A stretch of DNA of 57,378 nucleotides from NCBI GenBank assembly GCA_008931825.1, contig QXVZ01009805.1:1-57378 (forward strand), in the 5' to 3' direction. Every line of letters starts with the position of its first letter. The first letter of the stretch is position 1. The translations under genes were made by a program, and so were the position numbers. Shown here one piece after another: positions 25,101-37,100 of the stretch. The notes beneath the pieces were generated by a model, which was not told the DNA's origin, ran no database searches, and saw only the letters and a program-made list of their open reading frames with translations. This stretch comes from Phallusia fumigata. Lineage: Eukaryota; Chordata; Ascidiacea; Phlebobranchia; Ascidiidae.

Positions 25101-28100
25101 CTCGTATTACCTCGTCAACTTGATCCTGGCGGTCGTGGCATCCGCGTACGAAGGCCAACGGAAGGACGTGGCTAATGCGCTGGAAGAAGAGAAACGAGAA
25201 CTGCTCAGTGAAAAGGTGCGGCCAAATGTTACCGCAAACTGTGGATAAGGTGTCTGAACGCAATTTATATTCGTAAATGTTTGATGAGCTCGATTCGCCG
25301 ATCTGTGAAAGCTGATAGCGGCTTGGGTAACGTTGAGCGCAAAAGTTTCAATAAAGTTTTTTTCGCGTCACTCTTTCTTGAGGTGTTTTCTTCTTTCCGC
25401 CATTTCGCCGCCAAGGTCTTTTAATTGTTGTTCTTGACTTAATTTGTTTAACTAAGGAAATCTTGAAAAAACGGCGAAACGCGGCCAGAACGATGAGTGA
25501 ACTGACACGCCAATCGCAGAAGATGATGAGGGACGGAAGTTGCTTTACAAGATGTCACTGCTTCGAATCATTTAAAGAATACATCCTGCTGTAAGATTTA
25601 GCTTATACGATAAACAAACGATTGCTAAACAAACACGTCGTGGCGATCCCACGTATCGGTCAACAGAATAGCTTATCTGTGTTGTTTGTTGGGTAATTTC
25701 GATTCTAATATAGATGTTTTGTTTTAGCTGGTCTTGTTGCGTTGGGGGAAGTTTGATATGCAAAGTTCGTGAGAAGTTGAACGACTTCTTTGCAACGTCG
25801 GTAGCTGAGATGATCACAGTGAGTCTGGTGATTCTTAACACCTTCTTTATGGCCCTAGACAGACAACCGATGGGGGCTACGCTAGAAAACACACTTTATG
25901 TCTCCAACATGGTAAGCGGAAAATATTTGAAAAAACGGTACGTTTCGTGAATTAACAGACTCTTTGTTAGAGAATTTAGGCTTTTCAATCGTATGTATAT
26001 TTTCCGTGAAGAAAGTGGTACGGATGCAATGTAGTGGCGTAACTAAACTGCCAGAGAATTTAAGGGCTCCAAATACTTATGGGTTTTAGCGAGTAAAAGT
26101 GTTTGGTTTAACTTTGTGTCACCACCTCTTATTTTTTTTCTAACTTTCTATTTAATTCTAATGATCCTTTCTCACTGTGTCTAACATAAGATTAAAGCGT
26201 GGCAATAGTAGAAAAGTAACTATTATTTTATAGCGGAATCTGTAGCACAGAGGTTGGCTACGTCTTTGCCCTATTTGCTTACAAGGGTTAACCCTACTAA
26301 AAGTATCTGTTCTGATGGTATGTTCAATTCAAGCATAATATAAAAAAACAAGCTCAAGTCACGCCTACCAAGACTCTCAATACAACCTGGCGGTATATTT
26401 TTTGGTAAATTGGGTTTTGTTTGTGTGCAGGTGTTCACAATGCTTTTCGCAGTGGAAATGGTGCTTAAGATCTTTGCGCTGTCTCCGTACAAATACTTTA
26501 TTGTGAGCTGGAACGTCTTTGACTTCGTGGTAGTCACGCTTAGTCTCATGGAGCTTGTACTCTCAGACAAATTACCAAATGGTTTGTCAGTGCTGAGAAC
26601 GTTTCGTCTCATCAGGCTGGTGCGTTACTGGTTCATTTGGTTCTTAAATGTAACACGCTTCGAATGTAAATTAGAGTGTCACCATGTAAATAACTGACCG
26701 TCAATAAACTACAAAGTAAATGAGCCAAACAATAATACCGCAACAAATAACCGTCTGGTCTATGTTTAAGATTTATGTGGTATAATCTATTGTTATGTAG
26801 GTCCGAATTCTTAAACTGGCACGATCGTGGCCCACACTTAGCAAGCTAATGCAGATGATCGGAGACTCGCTGAGCAAAGTGGGATACCTCACCCTCGTTC
26901 TCCTCATCGTGCTGGTCATTTTCGCCTTGGCCGGTATGCAGACTGTCGGTCCTCAGTTCTACATGAACAGAGCTAAGGTGAGGGTTGTGTTGCTACTGAT
27001 ATCACTTTCGCACCCGCTACCTGTAATAATTTGTTTGGTTTCGAGAGTGCATGAACGCATCGGTGCCCTTTGCTGTTAATTTTTGCACGCAGTTCACAGG
27101 GTCTTACAGGTTCACTTCCTTGATTGCTGATGCTGGACGCTGAGCAAACAAGACTATTACACGTCTCTGGCACAAGTCTGAGTAAAAACACAATTGCATC
27201 TTTACAAATTGGTTCACTCGTACACAATTTGGTAAAAAAACAAGTAAAGTACATGCAAACCATACTTCACGAAGATCCGTCTACACAGAGGGCGAGGTTA
27301 TCCTCCGGTTGAACTGGAAATACTCCTTGCTTCAAAAACAGCCAAAAGTCCAACCAACGGACTTCGTAATCGCATTTCGAAACTTGATATTTTTCTTTTT
27401 CCTCGCTTACAACAAAAAAGCTACTCACCACTTTCCGCTAAATATTCATGACCGTTTCTAGCGTGCCCAGTCTATCAATAATTGACACTGTGAGAAGGAA
27501 ACTTTATAGGCGCACAAACGAGTTGTAAACTTTGGAAAAGCAGAAGTTCGAGTTTTAACCCGAAATAAAACAATTAGTGTCAAAGAAACGGACACAAGTA
27601 AAAAAATTAGTTGTGGGGTATTCATGGTTGACCTTGGTCATCAGTTTCTGATCCACTTCTGTTGGAAATCGGCATGTAACGAGTTTTGCTATTTTTCTCG
27701 AAGCGAACAGATTTCGTAATTTTTATGCCCTCATCCTCGTTGCTTTCATCTTCCTCCGGTGAAGATGAATCGGAGGAGTCCGAAATCCCACTTGACTCCA
27801 CGAGGATCTCGGCCATCCGGCTTTGCTCGCTATCGGGTTTTTGTGAGCTGCTTGTGGCAACTTTTCGCTTGCGTCTCTTCCGGACTACTTTGCTCTCCTT
27901 GACCAGACAAATTATACATAACCTGCAAACAACCCATGTCACTACAAAGCCAGGTTATGAGCCTTAACAAAAAAAAACAATGTACGGTTTGGTAAGTATG
28001 ACGGAACATGCTGTTTTAGCTTGCTTTCTTGCTCGAAACTCTCACCTATGTAAGTCTTCGTAGCATTCCACGCAGTAGACGGCTTTACATCCGAACGTGG

Positions 28101-31100
28101 GACAGCGAACAAATAGCTCCGAGTGTTGTTTGCCACCAGCAAGCCGACAAACGTTGCATCGAAAACGATTCCTGCAACTAACCAAGCGCGCACACCAGCC
28201 GAGAATCTATCACGAAATGGAGGCAGCGTTTTGAAAACCGCATTACCGGCTACACTCGAAACGCATTGATGTCGCAAACTGCTGCTTGTGCCGCACTTTA
28301 CAAAGAATAAAGACGCCAACAATTGAAGGACGATCATTACAAATTAGCTGACAAATAAGTTACCCCACGACGGTGAGAGAGGCGACCCAAAAGACTATTC
28401 TGGTCCTCCGCCTTACTCTGGTTAACTTTGCAGCAAGCACGTTTGACTGCGTTTATCAATCCAGCTTCTGCACCTAAGTACATGAAATATAAAACCTGTA
28501 TCAAGTTACACAGCTCCGGTTGGCTTCGAAAGTCAAAAACTCACTCAATCCACGACTGGAGAGAATCTTTGCCCTCAGAAAGAGAATGCGAGCTTTTTCT
28601 CGTTTTGGATAAAACTTAGACATGATCACTCGGCGAAGACGCAGGATGTACGATTCAGTTAGGCAAATGAGATACAACAAAACAAATAGTGATATAATGA
28701 CGGCGTAATGCTTGTAGTCGGGGGGTCGTGGGTTTGGGAGACAATTTTCAATAGAAAAACCGTATCCTTCTGAACTAGCAAGGCGTTGCATGGCGCTAGC
28801 AATTGCTCTGCACAAAGGAATCACAATGATACAGATGACACCTGTGTACTGCAATGGACTGGAATGTTTAAATGTAAGATCAAGTTTACACTTTTTACCT
28901 GTATATGATAGACAAAAAGCCATATCCTCCTATNGATACAACAAAACAAATAGTGATATAATGACTGCGTAATGCTTGTAGTCGGGTGGTCGTGGGTTTG
29001 GGAGACAATTTTCAATAGAAAATCCGTATCCTTCTGAACTAGCAAGGCGTTGCATGGCGCTAGCAATTGCTCTGCACAATGAAACCACAATGATACAAAT
29101 GACATCTGTGTACTGCAATGGGTTGAAATGTTTAAATGTAAGATCAAGTTTACACTTTTTACCTATATATGATAGACAAAAAGCCATATCCTCCTATTGC
29201 GAGACCAACAAGCTTTGCGGCAATTTCCTTTCCCTGACCATCAAATGATTCCCCCATCACTTTACTTGCACCTTTAGTGAGAGCCTTTTCAAGAAGTGTC
29301 CCAGCCTCTCGACGCAAAGAAAGTGATACTGCAATCTCGTGGAGAAGCCACCAGAGACTGTAGTCGACAAATATTACGGCTGCAGTGTAGAATGTATGAA
29401 AGGAAATCGAGCTAAAACCTTTTGAAAATTTCTTTATTTCAGGACGGGACATCCAGATTCTAAAAGAGCGATACAGAACAATGGCATTTAGTTATTCTCG
29501 TTTTTGGAAGAGTTGTTTTTACAATTACAATAATTAACCTGCTTGGACTAATAAACTTTGAGTTTTCTTTCGCTCTGAGGGGAAATACGGAAATTCCGCT
29601 GCTCCTTCTTCTCTTTTTGTCCAGCTTTTCCAGCTGAGTAGTTACGTAACAGTTGTCGAATTCAATAGAAGTTAAATACTTGTATCTGGCAAAGTGCATG
29701 TAATGTGGCAATGACCTATTAGAAGGCCACCAGGTCGCAAAAAATGAGAAATATTCAAGCCATTTCTGCCCTAGTTGACATTGTTTAATTGGAAGTATTT
29801 TTAAACCTACAAATTGACATACCTGTATTTTATTGCCTTCAAAATAACAAAAACTGTCGAGAACAGCATTGCAAATCGCGCCCACGCGAATATATCAGTG
29901 ATGCCTGAAATTGTTTCCCGAATCTCGCCCAAAATGTCGCTCGTAATTTCCGAAACAGTTTTTGATGAGTTAACGTCGTAACGGAACTCGTGCGAAAATG
30001 ACATGTTAAACTCGAACTCAGCCTGAAATCGAACACAGGCAACCACTAAGAACAAATAACCGTTTTCACAACTCTAAAACCAAAATCTTAGGCACCTACC
30101 TTGACTTGTTTAATCGCATCCTTTACAGGGTCTGTAATTAGTTTCTTTGCTTGTTTTGCGACGAAGTTAGGAATGATGCAAAGAAAGGCCCCCAGTTTGT
30201 CGCTACACACACTGCCCATGTTTCGAATAAAATCGTTCATATGACGAATCACCTCGGCTACCGACTGCAACTTTTCAGCAAATTTATAAAACGCTTCTTC
30301 AGCCGTCTGCACAAACAAGCAACTTAGTTTTAGATTCAAAATTATCTATCAGCTTCAGTTCGGACGCAGGATGCCGAATTCACATCATAACTTAAAGAAA
30401 GTTGGCCATTTTTTTCGTTGTGGAGCGTTTAGGAAAAAAATATTTTCCTTTGAAAGAAACCATTTTATGTTGATCTAAGTTTGTTTCTCGCATTTCATCC
30501 TTGAGGGACGGAGTGTAATTGTCTTTTCCTAACTACTGTGTATCAATTTCAGTTTTTAAGCAATTATAAATGTCATCTTACGTACCATACCAGAAGCCCA
30601 ATAGCAAAAATTTTGCAGTTTGCGATATTACCTCGACCGCATCTGCTATTGTGTCTATCGTGTCTTCCATAGTGGATAAAATGGCGTTCTGCCCGTTGTG
30701 CACGAGCGCTTTTAATCCTTGTGTCATATTGTATCCAAGTTCGTCGCCGCATGTTAACGATCGCGAAATCTCTCCGTAGTTGTAGGCGATGTTTACCGAA
30801 GGCCCAGTGAGCAGCAGCATCAGTGCAAAGGCCAAAATGATGCCCCTATAAATATTTCAAACAAGTTTTGCAAATGTTTGCAACCTCCAACCGCAAATTT
30901 GTAACGCTTTGCATATAATCCCAAACCCCGCAGCAACTTGTAGGCCATCTGAATTGACACCACACACCTTCCTTTGCTTGTACAAAACGTCGGAAGAAGC
31001 AGCGCGACAACACAGCGGACAGCTTGAGAAAATGCCATTCCGACTGCAACAGGAAATCCAACGATTCCGCTCCACCATATTGCTTCATGCGCTTCCCAGC

Positions 31101-34100
31101 TACTATGATACGTCATTAAAAGATAGAAAGCTTGACTGAGACCAAGACCGTACAAAAATCGTATGACCAGCACTATTAGCCATTCGTTGTATCGCTTTTC
31201 AGAATCATCAGTCAGGTCGTCTTGTGCACCCCACGACCTTTTTCTTAACATAAGACGCCTATGTACAACACAGGATGTCAAAAGCAACTTAAAAAATGGG
31301 TTTACGTATTGCAAAAACAACACCTACTTTTTGATGTCTTCGGCGCTATCTGACGACCATGTCGATGATGATGACAATGGCGACTCTTCGTCTTCAAAAA
31401 CATTTTCGCCACTGGTCTTGCCAGTTAATCGTCCCCAAAAACCACGAACGGTTGCTTTAATGCTACCAGCACCACCCAACGCCGTAGACGCTTGGTCGTG
31501 CGCATTAACTAACCCACTGCTTAAATTCCCCATCTCAGCCAAACGCGATAGCTTTAAGCCCACTAAACTAGTAAATGTTAGTTTACGCTTACCGAGGCTG
31601 AATCTCGACAAGGCAACTGTGTCTATTAAATGACAAAGGGTATTGTTTTTTGAAACGTCTAATTATAATTGGTTCAGTGCAATGAACCGTCACTATATGT
31701 GTATTGTGCAGGGTATACCTTTAAGATGGCACATGAACGACTTCCCTCACGCATTTCTCGTCGTGTTTCGCATCCAGTGTGGGGAATGGATTCAGAGCAT
31801 GTGGCGATGTATGCATTCAGTAACAGAGGAAGGTTCGGTTGGTCTTTTTCCCGTGTGTCTCTTCATTTTCCTTGGTGTAGTGGTTGTTGGAAACTTAGTG
31901 GTAAGTTTTTCTTTCACGACTACTGTGGGTGTTAATGCAAGTGTTGTAACGTCCCAAAATGAGTACCTGACTGGATTTCAGTCATAATTTTTGTGGTGCA
32001 AGGAGCTGTTTCTATCCTTCGTATTAATATTTTTTGTCGTTTTTTTGCCATGTCTCAAACCACTAAAAAATGACAGATCTTTATTTGACTTATACTGCCG
32101 CAATAATTTCGACTTGAGTCACCGGTCACCAAGGCTTGCGCTTGGCTTTGTATTCGATAAGTGCTTTGTAAACAAAGGCCTGTTAACACATGTTATGTGC
32201 ATAATCGTTGTATTACGTTAAAACATATACGTATCTACTTTGAAAACACCAATATCTGAAAAAAAACGATATATTTCTTACATGACAGGTCCTTAATCTT
32301 TTTCTTGCCTTGCTTCTTAATTCCTTCAGCGGGGAGGCGCTGAAGAACGGCAGNACACATGTTATGTGCATAATCGTTGTATTACTTCGAAACATATACG
32401 TATCTACTTTAAAAAGACCAATGTTTTAAAAGAACGTTTTCAAACGATGTATTTCTTACATGACAGGTCCTTAATCTTTTTCTTGCCTTGCTTCTTAATT
32501 CCTTCAGCGGGGAGGCGCTAAAGAACGGCAGTGGCAAAAAGAAAAGCGCAAAACAATTTTTCTCGTCAATCAAACACGTGGGAAAAAAGGTGATCGTCTG
32601 TTTAAATATTTTTGCATGTCCCAGAACCAATATTTGATGTTTTGCGTAACATTGCTTCACAGGCGTTCCCCAAATTGCAAACTACCACGAAACGCAAGGT
32701 GGCGCCAGAACAAGGCAAAACCGTCAGTCCTAGCTCACCAAACGACAAGGAATCATCGAATGGTTTCAATGCAAACCTCCAAACAAAATCCAACTCGTCT
32801 TCGGTAAAATAAACACTACGTAATTTTTATTAAATTGCATGAGTAATTAATAAATTAAAACCTGATACCAACCGAAATAAGTAAAGATACAAATCTACAG
32901 GAAGTGTTTTTTAAACGTATTTCATTGTCCTGTTAGTTGAAAAGTGGGATTTCTAGTGAAACAGACAGAGACTCGAGAAAGGATGGTCATGCGGCGCTGA
33001 ATCACTTAAATTGCCTTGACGCTAATTTAGAAGGAATATACAAAAAAGACGGCCATCCCGTTTTGCGTCGCACAGACAATGGTTCGAATAATGTAAGAGT
33101 TTTGAAACCAATAAAAAGTGTAATTCTTGTTCGCTATCCGAGTAGTTTAATCCGTTTTTTTTAACAGAACTCAAGTCTGACCCTAAACACAAAAGTAGTC
33201 ACCGATGAAACAGTAAACAGCTGTCACAGCAATGAAGGAGGCGGTTTTATAAGACCGAAGTCGTCTCATAACGCTACGTGGCCAACATTGCTCAGCAAAT
33301 TTTGTGGCAAAAAACCGTCCAGCATCAGCAAGAAGTGGTCTGCATTTCGCTTGACGATAAACCGCGTTGTTCAGCACTCTGTGTTCGAGTATTTCATCAT
33401 TTTTGTGATCTTGCTCAGCAGCGTGGCACTAGTGAGTGGCAAAAACTCGGGTAATTGTTAGAAAGGCCAAAATATAAATTATAGATGACTTGTAAACTTT
33501 TTTGAAACAAACAGGGTTTACATGGAGGCGTAGGCAAAGGGAGATTTATCAATGACAATTAAATTTGTATAATTGATTTCAATCCGATTTAATCATTTTC
33601 ACGTAAACTATCAGTCACCCTTTGTATGCACCCTATTCTAATTGTCCTGGAAACTGCAAAATGTATTTAATCTCAGTTGTATATTTATTGGTTCTTGTAG
33701 GTTTTTGACGACGTTAACCTTCCCGAGAAGCCCAAGATGAAACAGATTCTCATGATTTTCGATCGAATCTTTACGGTCGTATTTTTCTTGGAAATGATTA
33801 TGAAGTGGATCGGCTTCGGTCTGAAGAAGTACTTCACCAACGGCTGGTGTCTTCTGGACTTCTTTATTGTGTTGGTAAGAAACCGCAACGTCTTTGTCTT
33901 ATTTGTCAAATACCCAAAAAAGGTATTGTAGTGCACGTACCTCTGTTATGAGTACACGTAACCAAGTGGTACATATTACCACATATCACCAGGATACTTA
34001 ACCAAAACTATGGTGCAAAAACATCTCATGGTAATAAACGACAGTCAAGTAAAATGTGTTTATGTCTATTCTACTTTTAAAAGTTTTCTGTTTGACAATA

Positions 34101-37100
34101 AAACACTGATTTGACTCATAGTGTCCACTGCTTCTAGGTTTCGCTTATCTCATTAACCCTGGAAATAGTTGCTGCGCAAACTGGCCTTAACAGCACCGAC
34201 CTTTCATTTTTGCGTGTTTTGAGAAGTCTACGAGCCTTTAGGCCCCTGAGAGCCATGTCTCGCTTTCAAGGCATCAAGGTAAGCAAACCAGGAAATTAAA
34301 AAAATACAGAGGAATTTTTTATTTGCATTGTAAATGGTCCCTTTCAGGTGGTTACTGACGCTTTGTTTCGTTCCATTCCGTCGATCGTCAATGTGTTTGT
34401 GATTTGCCTTATATTTTGGCTCATCTTTGCGATCATGGGCGTCAACTTTTTTGCCGGAAAAATGGCTTCGTGTCGATGGAGGGACACGGGAGAAAAAGTT
34501 TGGCACCCGAAAGACTTCGAGAAGTATATTGACCGGACTTGTTTTCAGTTGTTTGTTTTGTTTCCTTATTTTTTACATTACCTTTGACTTTCAAACCACT
34601 AAGTAATTGAGTTAATAAACGTCGCAGCCGGTTTGCTGTCCGTTGCGATTCTTGAAAAAATTAACAAAAAATTGTTTGTAGGTGGCCTGATTTGCTCAAC
34701 CATTACGAAATGCCACCTGTCAATGTGACAGACAAGGCGAGTTGCAATTGTTTGGCAGCGCTGACCGGCAACAAAGTGTACTGGAAAAACTTGGAGGTCA
34801 ATTTTGACAACGTTTTAATTGCCTACGTATCTCTACTACAGGTGAGTTATTGGGAGTATAGAAATGACAGTATAGTTATCAGTATGTTTTTTCGAAAACT
34901 GTCTAAAGTTGGAAGTGACAGTCGTCAAACCGTTTTAAAACCGCTGGCTTCATGTTTTATACCTAACCAGGAGTACAGGTGCGTTTACCAGTGAGCGCAG
35001 TATATTTCCAGCTTAATCTGTGGTACAAAGCACCGTCATCAGCAAGAACTTTTGTTTTTTAAACCATACTTATGTTTACATGTCGTTCTTTCCACTTACA
35101 GGTCGCTACTTTCAAAGGCTGGATGCCCATCATGTATGCGGCAGTGGACTCTCCGGCAAATATCGACGAACAGCCAATCAGGGATAACAACGTTGCTATG
35201 TACTTCTTCTTTGTGGCCTTTATCATCTTTGGTGCTTTCTTTACGCTTAACCTTTTTATATCGGTGGTTATTGACAACTTTAATCAGCAGAAAAAGAAGT
35301 TCGAGTGTGCCGGAGCCCAACTTTTTCATACCGACGTAAGTTGTGGTATTACGGTAATGTTTAAACAGATGTTTCACATTGTTTATTGTTTTGAAAGTGG
35401 TAATCGAGATGAAAGTACATTATCCCTGGCCGATTAAGATAAAATATCCCTGGCGGATTTAGCAACAAATTATCACAAAACCTGGTGACACAAAAAAACT
35501 TTGTCAACAGAGTCAACAAAAAATGTACCAAGCAATGAGGAAGCTGAAAGCAAAGTTCCCAAACAAACTCCTACCCGTACCCAAAGCCCGCTGGAGAGAG
35601 CGCTTGTACCTGTTTGTCACCGGCGACAAATTCGAATTGGCTGTCATGGTTATCACNAAAAACATTGTAGTGTTCTTATTTACCCAAATGTGTGAAATAA
35701 AAAAGATTTGTGACAAACGTAAGATCCATCAGTATCGAGTGTTGTTTTTCAGTTGACCGTGGATCAGCTTAGCGACTTACTGCACTACATCGATCGTCCG
35801 ATTCAAATCCGTCAACCCAACAAATATCAAATCGCCTCAATGCGGATCCCCATGTGCGAAGGAAACAACCTGCAAATTCTTGATGTCGCTTCAGCGCTAC
35901 TTAAAAAAATTCTAGGTCAGTCAAAGTTGTGTAGGTATATATTTACAAATGACTATTTTTTTTTTGTTTCTGAGCCAACTAAGATTGAATCTTCCTGTAG
36001 GCGGCTAAAGTGAGTGAACCTAAAAACGATTTTTGTTTTAGGGTCGGAGGGTCTGTCGTCGGAAATGGAGGAGGAACTAATCACCTACTACAAGCGCAAG
36101 AAGATGGCGCCGTACGACTCAAAACACGTGACCGATACGTACAAGTACATTGGAAAACATAAAGGTAGCAAAGCCTCGGACAGTTACGTCACGTCAAGTG
36201 TGGTGCGCTTGGCCAAACTGGTCCGTGACAACCTTGTCTACTTGCCTGCTGGGAAATTACCGTCAGCAAGCAACGTAGAGCACACAGAACGCAACAGCCG
36301 TGGTGAATGCGAGGACACCAAGTGTTGTAATGTCACGCGCGCTGACGTGCACCGCGAACCTGAAATCATTCTCAATGCCTGCACCGACTACAGTAAGCCG
36401 GCAAACCAGGTGCTGCAAACGTACGAGTTCCTGCCTCAAACTGTGCCGGTTGATTCCGCGGTGTACGAAATCCCTCAGCGCTCTACCGTCGTCGCGGAGA
36501 ACAAATCACTGCAACAGCTGCCAACGGCTAAATCCATGTCCGCTACGAACGTTGTCGCGGGGGNAAAAAACATTGTAGTGTTCTTATTTACCCAAATGTG
36601 TGAAATAAAAAAGATTTGTGACAAACGTAAGATCCATCAGTATCGAGTGTTGTTTTTCAGTTGACCGTGGATCAGCTTAGCGACTTACTGCACTACATCG
36701 ATCGTCCGATTCAAATCCGTCAACCCAACAAATATCAAATCGCCTCAATGCGGATCCCCATGTGCGAAGGAAACAACCTGCAAATTCTTGATGTCGCTTC
36801 AGCGCTACTTAAAAAAATTCTAGGTCAGTCAAAGTTGTGTAGGTATATATTTACAAATGACTATTTTTTTTTTGTTTCTGAGCCAACTAAGATTGAATCT
36901 TCCTGTAGGCGGCTAAAGTGAGTGAACCTAAAAACGATTTTTGTTTTAGGGTCGGAGGGTCTGTCGTCGGAAATGGAGGAGGAACTAATCACCTACTACA
37001 AGCGCAAGAAGATGGCGCCGTACGACTCAAAACACGTGACCGATACGTACAAGTACATTGGAAAACATAAAGGTAGCAAAGCCTCGGACAGTTACGTCAC

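Larger units (their letters stand above)
16141..25590 (+). other. Sodium channel: N-terminal part, domain I and I-II linker exons
   Basis: Exons: 16141-16257, 16724-16941, 17218-17346, 18185-18303, 18381-18570, 19321-19443 (identical second copy at 20636-20758), 23818-24171, 24652-24809, 25058-25215 and 25457-25590. S1 begins near [20 protein letters not shown]2-S3 shows [15 protein letters not shown] and [15 protein letters not shown]4 is [19 protein letters not shown] with four charges at three-residue spacing. The S5-pore turret is unusually long, about 200 residues. Exon 23818-24171 encodes 118 residues rich in Thr, Ser and Asn, with a run of six Thr from an ACA repeat and many NxS/T sites. 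The pore is [20 protein letters not shown] then QDNWEEL. S6 ends [11 protein letters not shown]. Confidence 0.93.
25728..32589 (+). other. Sodium channel: domain II exons
   Basis: Exons: 25728-25911, 26431-26619, 26801-26977, 31712-31900 and 32467-32589 (a partial copy of the last lies at 32289-32353). S1-S2 reads [15 protein letters not shown] and [20 protein letters not shown]4 reads [12 protein letters not shown] joined to [13 protein letters not shown], which gives six positive charges instead of the usual five. The pore loop is [21 protein letters not shown]6 is split between 31900 and 32467 and continues [14 protein letters not shown]. The 4.7-kb intron 26978-31711 contains the whole DCST gene on the other strand. 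Confidence 0.92.
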
